Source: Aureobasidium sp. EXF-3400 (lineage: Eukaryota > Ascomycota > Dothideomycetes > Dothideales > Saccotheciaceae). From it: 64,000 bases of DNA. Location of the stretch: assembly GCA_024195585.1 (NCBI GenBank), contig SWBL01000080.1:1-64000 (forward strand), in the 5' to 3' direction. The notes beneath the pieces were generated by a model that worked only from the letters and a program-made list of their open reading frames with translations, did not search any database and was not told the origin of the DNA. Positions 32,297 to 42,281 of the stretch are shown piece by piece (position 1 is the first letter of the stretch; each line of letters starts with the position of its first letter). A program made the position numbers and the translations under genes.

Positions 32297-33833
32297 ATGG
32301 CACGCAGAACAAAGACACTGGCTGAACAGCTCGCCGAGCTTGACAACCCTGCTCCAAAAGGTATGCGCACACTCTTGCCATTCAATACGCAGCAATCTCT
32401 GACAAGCACTCGCAGACTTTGACCCGGAAGAGGAGCCGCCACAGGACGACAGCGACGACGATGTTTCGGACAACGACAATGCCGCCGCAGCAAGAGAACA
32501 CTACGTCGATGTCGGCAAGAGCAAGCTACGTAAACGCGACGTTGTGCCCCTCGGACCCAGATACGAAGGAGCCCGGATCAGCAGAGATGCTGCCATTGGA
32601 GAAGATGAGGACGAGGATGATCCGTTCAGCAAGGGGTTCGACGAGGAGGACAGCGAAGAGGAGGATGATATCGATGATGCCGCCGAGTTGTCTGCCTCTG
32701 AAGAAGGAGGAGACGATGTCAGTGACGAGGATGAGGATATGCACGATGGCGACGAGAGCCCTGCTACCGACATGAGTGACGAGGATGACGAAGAGGAGGA
32801 TGATGAGGACGACGAGGCCGAAGACAAGTCAGAACTCCGCAAGATGATGGCCGAAGAGCAAAAGACGGTGGCAGCAAGCCTGTCCCAAGCAGCAAAGCAA
32901 GACGCCGAAAAAGGTCGCGCTGTCAAGACTCAACGCGCAACCTTTGACTCTCTCCTCAACACTCGCATCAAGCTCCAGAAAGCTTTGATCGGCACGAATA
33001 CCCTTACTGGCGTCATCTCAGACTCGACACCTACAGGAGACACAGAAGACGCTTTCCGCGCTGCGGAAACCGCTGCCTTTACCCTCTGGTCTACCCTCAA
33101 CTCCCTCCGCGAAACACTTGAGTCGAACCGAACAGGCAGCAAGCGCAAACACGTCGAATACACTCTGGACACACCCACAGAAGACCTCTGGTCCCACATG
33201 CGCAGTCAGGAAGCCTCTGTCAATAGCACCCGCGTCTCCATCCTCGAAAAATGGAACCAAAAAGCCAGAGGCGCTTCCGCCATCACCCCCAAGAACAAAC
33301 TCAACAACTCATCCGCAAACCAGAGTATTGTCGATGTGCTGCAAGAGCAATTACACGGTGACCGCCTTACCAAACGCGCAAGAACACCCCGCTCTTGTGC
33401 GCCCCTTCAACTCGCCGCTGCTTCTACCACCCCCGCCTCCGAAACTCCAGCACAATCCATCTACGACGACGCAGACTTTTACGGTTTACTCCTACAATCC
33501 CTCCTCGAACAACGCAGTGCCGATTCCATCGCCGCCTCTGCCTCTTCCACCATCTCCATCAACAGCGGGTTCCAAATGCGCAGAGAAGCGAAGACCAAAA
33601 AGAACGTAGACACAAAAGCGTCCAAAGGCAGAAAAATGAGATACACAGTTCAGGAAAAATTGCAGAATTTCATGGCGCCCGAGGATAGAGGGACTTGGGC
33701 TGAGAGAGCTGCGGACGAGTTGTTTGGAAGTTTGTTCGGTGCTAGGATGGGGTTGGGTGAAGATGAAGATGAGCAAGAGCAAGAGGAGGAGAATGAGGAT
33801 GAGGAGGCTGGATTGATGATGTTTAGATCTTAG
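32297..33833 (+). CDS. BFR2: BFR2/AATF-type ribosome biogenesis protein
   Basis: Two exons, 32297-32360 and 32416-33833, give 493 residues. Bfr2 is a nucleolar component of the small-subunit processome. The N-terminus is MARRTKTLAEQLAELDNPAP; a long acidic region follows (residues about 95-200, Asp/Glu runs); then the AATF domain (QRATFDSLLNTRIKLQKALI), a conserved EYTLDTPTEDLWSHMRSQEA-like helix, and the C-terminal TRAUB domain (ASKGRKMRYTVQEKLQNFMA, RGTWAERAADELFGSLFG). It ends in a second acidic stretch. Domain order and size fit the family. Codon use is normal for the window. Confidence 0.94.
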
Positions 33834-34256
33834 AGTGTAGTGTTTCCTTTGATGGGCATTGTGATATGCGAATTTGGCATTAGCATGGCGATTCTGATAT
33901 ATAAAGATTTACCCATCACTATAGATACCATGACTGCACTCGGGTCTACCCATCCATGAGGTGTGGTTTCAGTATATCGTTTTGTCCGCATCTCCTCTTT
34001 GATCAATCGAGCCATGGATCAATCTTGCTATACAGCAGCAACAAACAACACATTGTGAATTCATTTTTTTCTTTTCCAATGCGAAACAAAAAAGAACATG
34101 CACCACAATCTCATAAAAGAAAAAGCGACCAAACCCAAAGGTACACAGACATTCTTAAGATCCATCACATTGATCCGCCCTGCCTGTGAATCGGAGCAAG
34201 ATCCTCCCTCTGTTATAGTGAGAATATTGGATCATGCGAACAAAAGCAAAAGAATA
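33834..34256. other. Intergenic, no gene seen
   Basis: 3' flank of BFR2 and 3' flank of tRNA-Glu. TTTT runs near 34240 (minus strand) serve as polymerase III stop. Nothing else recognised. Confidence 0.5.
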
Positions 34257-34353
34257 TTCCGACACGGGGAATTGAACCCCGGCCTCCTCGGACCTAGTTG
34301 TTCTGATCGAACGGTTTGAGAGCGAGAAATCCTAGCCACTAGACCATATCGGA
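34257..34353 (-). tRNA. tRNA-Glu (anticodon CTC), with intron
   Basis: 97 bases. Acceptor TCCGATA pairs with TGTCGGA (one G-U), discriminator A. D arm GGTCTAGTGGCTAGGATT. Anticodon stem TCTCG with CGAGGA side, loop CTCTCA gives anticodon CTC with U33. About 25 bases of intron follow position 37. T arm CCGGGGTTCAATTCCCCG. A TTTT run follows the 3' end. Confidence 0.92.
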
Positions 34354-35045
34354 TGTTGTTGAAGACCATCTTACTTTGACTGCTTATGTTCTTTGTCTAT
34401 CGTATGCAAAGAGGACCTGTGAAGGGCAGAAGTCATCATCCTCTTCGAAGGGAGAAAGCGACAAGGACACCTGTATCGATGCTTTATTTTATATTATGGA
34501 AATCACTTCCGGTCAATCGATCATCTCCTCGGGTCCCCTATCCGAAAGATTCGCTGCGTCATTGCACTCGGGGGACAGGAACTTGCGCGTCCTTGCAAGT
34601 TGAAAGCTTAAGAATCGGAACAGCATTCACCTTCTCGATCGTGATCCTCCAAGTCCCGAGATCGATCAAGGTATAGCCTATAACATCTCTAAGGTAGTGG
34701 GTATTCGTTTGCTTTAGAACCCAAGGTAAAGAAGTAGTAATGATGTAACGTTCCCCATGCTTTACCTCTATTGGGAAGACACAGTACGTGCTTAAGACCT
34801 TTACGGCTCTTGCATCAAACTCTAACGTTACATTACGGCTTCTCTTGTAGGCTGTGAAGAGTAGCCGTAAGTGATCTTCGAAAACGAATCAATGCAGGCA
34901 GATCAACCAAGTTTACACATTCCTTAATGATTGTCTTACCTTCCTTCACAAAGATCCCAAACTAGACCCTTTATCATACCACAACAAGCTGCATACATCA
35001 TCAACAAGGTCCTTGTCCAACATCGCCACACAAAGTGGTCGTACT
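34354..35045. other. Intergenic, no gene seen
   Basis: 5' flank of tRNA-Glu and promoter of the MFS gene. Only short open frames with no family resemblance. Confidence 0.5.
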
Positions 35046-36927
35046 ATGCTCAGCAGCCCGGCATGGTTGCAATGGGACAATGACGAATCATCAACTGCAT
35101 CAGATGAACCCAAGGATAACAACGACTCAAACTGTGACGACGAGTCGAGAATCCCAGAAGCTGTTCATGCCGACTTGTCCAAGTACGGCCTTGCTGTGAC
35201 ACCGGATGGACTGGTCGACTGGAAAGAGGGAGGGACGCTGCATCCCAGGAACTGGCATATCAATCGGAAGCTTTACGATTCGTTCTTGGTGATTCTTTTC
35301 GAGTTTGTTGCGTGAGTCAAACCCCCATTTCCTGGATTTCTAAGCCACGCTAAATCAATATCAGGACAGTGTTTAGTAATACTGGTGTAAGGCATTGGAC
35401 TTTCATTGCCTTCTGCAGGATACTGACTGTTACCTGTCATAGACCGCGTCAGCAAATTATGCCGCAGCAGAATTAGGAGTATCAGAGACGGTAGGGATAT
35501 TATGCTTTACAACCTTGTAGGTGTCAGGTCAGATTTCTAGAAATCGTATAGCTTACAGGAACCGCAGATATCTGCTCGGTCAGGCTCTCGGTAGTCTTGT
35601 TCTGCCTCCCTTCACTGAAGCCTTTGGACGTCGACCTTCGTACATTACTGGTTGTGCCCTATACTCTATCTCTAACATCGTGGTCGCGGCTCCCAACAAC
35701 ATTGCTGGGGTCGTCGTTGGAAGATTCCTCTCAGGGTTCGTCAGCGCTCTCCCCAGTACAGTGGCTTGTGGATCTCTTGAAGACATATGGGATGCGAGAG
35801 CGAGGATATGGGCATTGAGCATATACATCATCTTTGCCGTTATGAGTCTGGGAGTAGGACCACCTGTTGCAACTTATCTTGCCACGTCCCCAATCGGCTG
35901 GTCAGTTCGAACCGTATCCTACCCTGAGTTCCTCGCTGATGTATCTTAGGCAGTGGACCTATTGGATTGCAGCTATAATTACCGCTGTCATCACCATACT
36001 GGCTTTGTTCTTGAAAGAAAGCAGGGCTAGCCAATTACTCAAGACCAACATGAAAAAGGTTGCCAGAAAACATCAAGACAGGTTAGGTCATACTAGTCGC
36101 CTGGTACTAACCACGACGCTAACAACCGAAACAGGCCAACACCAAAATTTCGTCCTCTTGTCGAAGAGAATCCGCCCTCATTGAAGTCTTTCATGTCCGA
36201 CTGCCTGACACGTCCCGCCCGACTCTTCCTTCAAGAACCCATCATCACGTCCATCTCCCTTGTATGCTCGATTGTATACGCAACGATCTACCTCTTCGCA
36301 GAAGCTATCAATGTGGTTTACACCGATGGGTTTGGGTATAACCCAAAACAGAGCAGTCTCATCAACTTGGCTTTCACCATCGGGCCCATGTTTTCTTTGT
36401 TGCCTCGGATGTACGACATGCACATCTCCAACAGGCAGAGAAAAAACAGTGCGCCCGCTACACCCGAAGACAAGCTATTTGGATTCTATCTAGCAGCCCC
36501 CTTGCTCGCAGCCGCAAGTTGGTATTTTGCTTGGACTATCCCACCCGCCGTGAGAACAATATCGCCATTCGTCTCAATGCCAGCTCTGATTGTGGTTGGT
36601 TTTGCCGCCAGTGAGTTTGACTACGTACTGTCAGGCTATCTTACAGATACATACGGCTCATGGGCGGCATCGGCAAATGCGCCACTGGCAATCATGCGAG
36701 CTTTGTTGAGTGGTGCTCTGCCTCTGTTTGGAACTGCAATGTTCAAGAACATCGGAATCAATGGCGCTGCTTCTATATTAGCTGGTATTGCTACAGCTTA
36801 TTGTCTTGTGGCTTTTTGCTTCTGGAAGTTTGGGAAAAGGATTAGAGAGCACAGCAAGTTTGCAGTTCATGATGATGAGGAGGCGACGACTGTGAATTCT
36901 GTCAACGCTTCGGTTGAGACAGTATAG
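35046..36927 (+). CDS. MFS transporter, DHA1 drug/polyamine-proton antiporter type
   Basis: Six exons, 35046-35311, 35365-35386 (22 bases), 35443-35516, 35568-35900, 35950-36081 and 36135-36927, give 539 residues. A 75-residue acidic cytosolic N-terminus ends in LHPRNWHINRKLYDSFLVIL, the usual entry into transmembrane helix 1. Twelve membrane segments can be followed. The motif GSLVLPPFTEAFGRRPSYI (loop 2-3, LxxPFxExFGRR) and GRFLSGFVSALPSTVACGSL (helix 4) identify the DHA1 group. A long central loop (RPTPKFRPLVEENPPSLKSF) precedes helix 7. Substrate cannot be told; relatives export polyamines, azoles or toxins. The ATG at 35046 is the first in frame; the frame is open upstream but lacks ATG. 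No partner gene is adjacent. Confidence 0.88.
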
Positions 36928-36974
36928 GCTGCAGACAATGCAGTTCTCATGTACTAGAGTATGTAAAGCGTATA

Positions 36975-37090
36975 GCTATAGATGTACAATAGTGATAAGA
37001 AACAAGATGTTATCCACCAAGAGGCAACAAGTTGTCGACTCTCTGTGGATATGCCTCTGCTTTCCGAAACAGTTGTGCCTTTTCATAGTC
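36975..37090. repeat. MITE-like inverted-repeat element, copy 7
   Basis: 116 bases between GCTATAGATGTACAATAGTG and the inverted partner GTGCCTTTTCATAGTC. Begins 48 bases after the MFS stop codon. Confidence 0.55.
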
Positions 37091-37180
37091 TATATTCTGC
37101 TCTTAGCTATAGTCGGGGGTACACGGGGAGGCAGCTCATAAAAGATTTGACCAGAAGCAAAAAAAAAAAAAAAAGAAAAT

Positions 37181-37324
37181 CGCGGCGGGTGAGATTCGAA
37201 CTCACGATCTCTGCACTTTCATGCACCCATAAAGCTGTGGAAGTTACTCGACAGCGGCCGGCGTTACTATGCTTGTGTTTGCAAGACATATTGATGCAGC
37301 GCCTTACCACTAGGCCACCGCCGC
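37181..37324 (-). ncRNA. Long tRNA-like locus with putative 70-base intron, isotype unresolved
   Basis: 144 bases. Acceptor GCGGCGG pairs perfectly with CCGCCGC; A-box-like TGGCCTAGTGGTAAGGC; T arm GTGAG, loop TTCGAAT, CTCAC; anticodon stem CTGCA pairs perfectly with TGCAG; a five-base variable loop AGATC. A run of fifteen or more T follows the 3' end on this strand, an ideal polymerase III terminator. The anticodon loop opens TCAATA, so with this stem position 33 would be C rather than U; shifting the stem by one gives U33 and anticodon CAA but a five-base variable loop does not fit tRNA-Leu. The isotype is therefore open. The intron-like interior contains CTTGCAAACACAAG, also present twice in the locus at 11648-11878. 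The strong stems and terminator favour a transcribed gene. Confidence 0.6.
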
Positions 37325-37654
37325 TTTTGTTGGGGGATAATCGGAACTCTGGGATTATATATAACCCATTTTGAGAGTTGACCAGTTAGTGAAGCAAATC
37401 GTGTCGCTCTAAATTCTTCAATCTGTGTTCACTCAAACTATGTACACTGTTTTGAGTTTTCTTTGTTCTTTTTCGTATGACTGACGAATCGCTCTCTTGA
37501 TATAGGCAGAGACGTTCTAGCATAGTTGTGATGGCGAACTTCACTGCTTCCGACCTGCAATACAGTCACAAATGGCCAGGCCATAAGGCTTGGAAAGTAG
37601 ACACACGCTGAAACGAGAATGTTATGGTTGATTACTGTTCTATACACATGTGAC

Positions 37655-37779
37655 CTGCGGAAATCAATCGACAGTATGTGAGAAACTGCGGAATCTAATC
37701 GACAGCGAAGGAGGAAGAACTGCGGAACTCAATCGACAGTGATATGGGTAGGTAAGAACTGCGGAGATGAATCGACAGT
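37655..37779. repeat. Four spaced copies of a 21-base motif
   Basis: CTGCGGAAATCAATCGACAG and three variants start at 37655, 37685, 37720 and 37759, all in the same orientation, with unrelated spacers of 9-18 bases. The core CTGCGGA plus ATCGACAG is invariant apart from the middle four bases (one copy has TAATCGACAG). They lie 55 bases beyond the stop codon of the gene at 37835-39022. Confidence 0.75.
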
Positions 37780-37834
37780 ATGTTCCGGGAACAGGGCTGG
37801 CAGACTCCAGAAGAAGACAAGCCGTAACGTGCGA

Positions 37835-39022
37835 TCAAGAGTTGTCGGTTGTAAAGCTGTTGACGATATCTTCCTCGTCAGAGAGAAGGTCAAGAGTACC
37901 TGTAAAGCTATCTGCCCCTTTAAGCCCTTCGAAGGAGGCATTTTCGAGATGAGGAAATGTCACGTAGGTATTGTTCTCGTACACATGGCGCCACTGACCG
38001 GTGCCCCAGATAATGGTTGTATGCATGACTTTACCTACTTTGGAATCCGGTTGGGGTCTTGGGAAAGACGGTGGTGGCAGAGAAGAAGGCTGTTTATCGC
38101 CGTTCTCATACACATGGCGCCATTGGCTCATCTCCCAAACAAAGGTCGTGTATTCAACCTCACCTGCCGTCAGTCTTCTGGGGGGCCTTGCGAATGCTGG
38201 AGGTGGTAGCGATGGTGGTAGGCGAGAAAAGGTTTTAGGCATCTGCAATATCTCGTCAGAAACGGGTGACGATTCGTGATCAGGTTGCTGGACGGGCTCG
38301 CGAGGAGGAACGATAAAGGCCCTGGGACAGTCCCGCACACCAATGGGCAGGAAGTCAGACTTTGCAAGCAGCTGTTGTTTGCTCTCGCCTGCCCAGCCTG
38401 CCTTGACGCGGTGGGGCGGCATTGGGTGCTCAACCCGAGGCTTGAGAGGAGCGAGAGTGTAGTCGTGCACATGACCACGCGAAAGCATCTTGTTGTAGAC
38501 CACGTCATTGTAGCTGGAATTCGTTGAAAGTGTGCATTTGCATTTGGTGCCTCCGAAGTGTCGGCACTCTGAGCAAGGATCGCTTTCGTCCGTGATGTCG
38601 TGCTGCTTCTTGTCACACTGTCCTGAGTTAGGACGTATCAAGCTCACATGACATCAAGTGTTTAGTTACCTCTCTGAGATTGTCAAGACAGTTTGTACAA
38701 GCTTGTCCGGGCTTGTTGGGCACCATGTAGTCTTTGGGCTCTTTGGAGCCAACAAGCACGGGGTCGAGATTCTCGTGATGTTCGGACCAGCAATGTCCAT
38801 TCCAGCATTCATCAGCCGCGAAAGCCTCGCAGGGAAATATGAATGAATCGTGGCAGGATATGCTGTGAGTGACCATCTCTGATTGTGTTTGGGTTTTGGT
38901 ATGTCGATGTTGTGTCTGTTGAAGAAAAGCGCCGTGTGCTGCAAGTGGAGTGAATAAGAAAAAGCCCAAACACTTACGGTTCCATCACTTGCTTCGTTGA
39001 ATGCAAACACGCAAGCAAACAT
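37835..39022 (-). CDS. Protein with two Trp/Tyr repeat modules and Cys-rich N-terminal half, function unknown
   Basis: Inferred exons 39022-38978, 38915-38670 and 38617-37835 give 357 residues. Introns have GTAAGT and GTAACT donors; the second has a CCTAAC branch site. The N-terminal half is rich in Cys and His (CHDSFIFPCEAF, ECWNGHCWSEHH, QACTNCLDNLRECDKK, DPCSECRHFGGTKCKC), which suggests metal binding or disulfides. The C-terminal half has two copies of a 35-residue module, PPAFARPPRRLTAGEVEYTT then FVWEMSQWRHVYEN, and PPSFPRPQPDSKVGKVMHTT then IIWGTGQWRHVYEN, at about residues 245-325. The module pattern G-x-V-x(6)-W-x(4)-W-x-H-x-Y-E recurs in the gene at 41396. I do not recognise the family. 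The first exon (15 codons) is the least certain part; ATG 38876 is an alternative start. Confidence 0.6.
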
Positions 39023-39028
39023 AAACAC

Positions 39029-39072
39029 GGGGCTGGAAGAAGGGCTGGAAGAAGGGCTGGAAGAAGCGTCTG
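39029..39072. repeat. Minisatellite, 13-base unit
   Basis: Three full and one partial copy of GGGCTGGAAGAAG in tandem, in the leader of the minus-strand gene that starts at 39022. Confidence 0.8.
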
Positions 39073-39236
39073 GAAGAAATCTAAACAAAGATCGAAAGTG
39101 AAACGAACGGAACCACAACTTCTTGATGCACCTCAACTTTCGAACAGCACATCAAACTTTTAACATCAGACCGCTGTCAACTGCATATCAATCTCAACCA
39201 TCCCAATCCATCTCGTCTGGCAACACGAATGTAACC

Positions 39237-40502
39237 ATGCCTTCCCCCTACTCTACTAAGCGCAGCGAGCTCTGCCGCCACGACTCTTGGCGGATTGGTT
39301 GCGTCTCTTGCAAACAAGACGATATCGTAGAAGCGTGCGCAGAGGTGATTTATCTCATGTCCAGGCACCTGCTTCACAAGCTGATCTTGTGTAGTTGGAA
39401 GTAGAGATCGCAATGACCAACGAGGATTTGTGCGCTTTGCCTCCTAGCATCTCGCAAGCGCCCACTGAAGAAGAGCGCCAGAAACTGCAGAAGGAAGAAG
39501 AGAAGGTTAAAACGAGGCATCAATCTCTACTGGACTGCTTGTCCGGTTCACGCATGCTTATGGATAAGGTCGCCGCTGACGTTCGGGCCATTTGTGCAAG
39601 TAAGCAGGTTCTACCATAGCTTGCTTATGTATTGTACTGATGACTCGCCAGAAACCGAACCTCACATGCTCGCTGAAGCGTTTGAGAACGAGGCCGTCGC
39701 CCGAGAAGTGGAAATGGACGATAAGTTCAGGAAGGCACACGGAAGAGAACCTCCCAAATTCATCGCAGCAGATTCTGAGCTGGAAAGAGAGATTGAAAGT
39801 TCCGCATCATCATTCAAAGGTCTGGATCTTACCAACATTCCCGCCACTCCCGACTTCTTCCTCAACAGTCCCGCTGGGCTGGAAATGGTCCTGAGAAAAG
39901 GCAAGAACCCAATGTTAGCAATGGGTCCAAACCCCGGACCTGCAATTATGAGTTACAGCAGAGCCCTCGCCATGTTCGGTCCCCCGGAATCTCACACCGA
40001 GTCCACACCCAAGACTGAACGCGAATACCGTGAGCGGGACACTCTCAACCCTCCGACCGTTGCGATTTTGTCCGAGGAAGAACAATTGGCTCTTTTCACC
40101 GAAGACAAATGCCTCAATTATACGGAGATGCTCGTCAGCGAGTACATCAGACGCGTGAAGGCCAAGAAAAGTGTCAGCAAGGCTGAGATCACTGACTCTT
40201 ACGACAAAGAAGAGTCAAGCACTGGAGGTTGGCCAGATGTTGAGGGTCATGACTGGGCCGGCCTAACCAACTGGATCCACAGGTGTATGGAAAGAGACGA
40301 CAAGTTCTTTGAGGTCACGCTCCCTTCGTGGAAAAAGCAAAGGGAAGACCGACGCGCCATGATGATCGAAGGTCTGTCAAAATGGAACCTCTCCAATGCC
40401 TTCACAGCAGACTCCTCGACATATGGAGATCCGCGCAAGTACTGGCCCCACTCGAAGTCTCTGAGCGAGATGGAGGCAGAGGAAGCACTCAAGCATGAAT
40501 GA
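39237..40502 (+). CDS. Protein of unknown function, 387 residues
   Basis: Exons 39237-39344, 39395-39599 and 39652-40502. The start MPSPYSTKRSELCRHDSW is followed by RIGCVSCKQDDIVEACAE; an upstream ATG in frame at 39126 would add 37 residues. A coiled-coil-like acidic/basic stretch (EEERQKLQKEEEKVKTRHQS) covers about residues 55-85, and the rest is charged and Pro-containing (TPDFFLNSPAGLEMVLRKGK, EEEQLALFTEDKCLNYTEML, GHDWAGLTNWIHRCMERDDK). No signal peptide, membrane segment or named domain. The three-exon model has consistent phases and ordinary GT-AG sites (GTGATT donor in intron 1 is weak). It sits between two genes that share a repeat module but does not itself carry that module. Confidence 0.6.
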
Positions 40503-41336
40503 GGTACCTTCAGCACTTCAGTCTCTTTCCCGTATCAGACTGTTGGAGTTGGCATATTACAGTTTTGCCTCGTTTTTATAGCATTGAGGGTGTTGCCAAT
40601 CTAATCTTCTGTTCGTTTTGTTTGCTCATGCCACTGAGAGTAGCAATAGCACTCCAGTCCTTTGTCTTGCAGTTTATCATATAAGAACACCGTCGAGATT
40701 CCTAGCAAGCGTGATCCATTCCTGTGTAGATTGCGTCTTCGTCAATGAAAACCTTGAGCGAATGAACATCATGAAATCAAGAAGCTTTTTGCTTGATCGA
40801 CACTTTTGAAGCACAATCCTGAAAGTGCAACTTTCTCAGCCTCTAGAAATCGCACAGAGCATCTTTAGCAAAAAGCAACAGCCAAGTTGTTTTGAAGCTC
40901 GACATAAGCACAGGAAAAGTGTGGGATTTTGCAGCTCCCACTGGCGGTCATTCTCCAACGTGCACAATTATGCAGTCTTTCAGCTACTCAGGAAGTTGAA
41001 CTGCTAACTTTGAGAGTACAGAACAGTTGTTGCTTTGTGATTATTCTATCCTTGTTCGGCAATCTTTGTCATATGCTTGCTCTCCTGTGAAGATCCTACA
41101 TGTTTGAATGACATCCGGAAGTTATGAGAAGACCTGTCCACCCCTGCCTTCGAATTCGCCGCACTTGCGGACTCGGGAGCCTTCAGTGGAAAGTGCGACA
41201 GAACGCAATTGCCTTGTCGCAAGTCCACCTCTTGGCGTCTATTTCTTTGTCTTTGTAAGACGTTACCTCGCGCGGAAGCAGCTCTGAGGCTTTCTTCCCA
41301 TTTCTTTCGACAACATCAACTCACAAACAACAAACT

Positions 41337-41399
41337 CATCACTAACCCGCAAACACAAGCCAACATTCATCACTAATCCGCAAACACAAGCCAACATGT
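41337..41399. repeat. Tandem duplication in the 5' leader, ending at the start codon
   Basis: Two 31-32-base units CATCACTAA-(C/T)-CCGCAAACACAAGCC.. in tandem, followed by a third partial unit inside the coding region. The start ATG (41396-41398) lies at the end of unit 2 where unit 1 reads ATT. Confidence 0.8.
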
Positions 41400-41890
41400 C
41401 ATCACACAACGGACCAACCACCCAGTCATCTGAGGCACCCGCATCTGACTGGTCTGCGCTATCTTCCGAGAGACCACTGCCTGATGTCGAAACAGGCAAG
41501 GTCATGCGCACCATCTGGAATTGGGAGGCCAGAGTGTGGGAGCATGAGTACGAGAAAAAGGACTTCAGCTGGGAGGAACGCCAGTATTATCCTATACGCA
41601 AGCCGTGTTCTCTGCCGCCGCCACCAATCTCAAGACCTTCATATGATCCGGAAGTCGGTATGACCACGTATACGGCCTTCGATTGGGAGGAGAGTCGTTG
41701 GGAGCATGGCTACTCATGCGGTCTCAAATCATGCTTTGATCCTTGCCCATTTGCATCATTGGGGAGTCTGCCTGTATGGGAAGACCCTCTCATAGTACCA
41801 CCGCCATGGCCGCCGACCAGACTACCGTCTCCACATCCAGTCTGCGGTCGTGTTATCAACTTCGGCTTCAACACATATACTGCGACTTGA
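41396..41890 (+). CDS. Trp/Tyr repeat-module protein, cut by an in-frame TGA (frame continues to 41974)
   Basis: 164 codons in one exon. It carries two modules of the type seen in the gene at 37835: RPLPDVETGKVMRTIWNWEA then RVWEHEYEKK (about residues 28-58) and PPPPISRPSYDPEVGMTTYT then AFDWEESRWEHGYS (about 80-113). A third module begins at SPHPVCGRVINFGFNTYTAT and is cut by TGA at 41888-41890; the same frame then reads VVTYEDGSAVPVSAAKLEEM and stops with TAG at 41972-41974. Aligned to the other modules, the TGA falls exactly on the second conserved Trp. So the gene may be truncated by a TGG to TGA change, may be read through, or may remove the TGA in a 42-base intron (41850-41891). No signal peptide. 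Function unknown. Confidence 0.6.
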   Translation: MSSHNGPTTQSSEAPASDWSALSSERPLPDVETGKVMRTIWNWEARVWEHEYEKKDFSWEERQYYPIRKPCSLPPPPISRPSYDPEVGMTTYTAFDWEESRWEHGYSCGLKSCFDPCPFASLGSLPVWEDPLIVPPPWPPTRLPSPHPVCGRVINFGFNTYTAT

Positions 41891-42281
41891 GTGGTTACGT
41901 ATGAGGACGGCAGCGCCGTGCCTGTCTCAGCTGCCAAGCTCGAGGAGATGTTCCCTGGAGGCCTGCCATGGTAGGGTACCCAAGCTCGAATAGTGTGGTA
42001 TGTTCGAATACCATGAGCTTGATTTGTCATGTCTGACCTTACCAGAGCATACAGTATGCGCGCTTGTCATTCTCCGATGCTCCTCCGATCCCTCTGAACT
42101 GTCCAGGAGGAGACGCTACCCATTCTCTTACCTGCCTTAAACTCACCTTGGGCTGCGTCAGCGCCTTGCACCTCTCCACCGCCAGCACCTTCGCTTCTCA
42201 CCTGTCACACTGCAGATGGCGTCAACATCTTCACTATGTCTCCATCCCGGCAGCAACATCGCACCATAATGTCTATTACCA

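Noticed and set aside
37655..37779. CRISPR-like array
   Set aside because: Only four imperfect copies, uneven spacers of 9-18 bases, eukaryotic context and no cas genes.
41850..41891. Intron that would remove the TGA of the repeat-module gene
   Set aside because: Not excluded, but it is only 42 bases, lacks a good branch site and would delete the core of the third module, which otherwise aligns across the TGA; kept as an alternative only.
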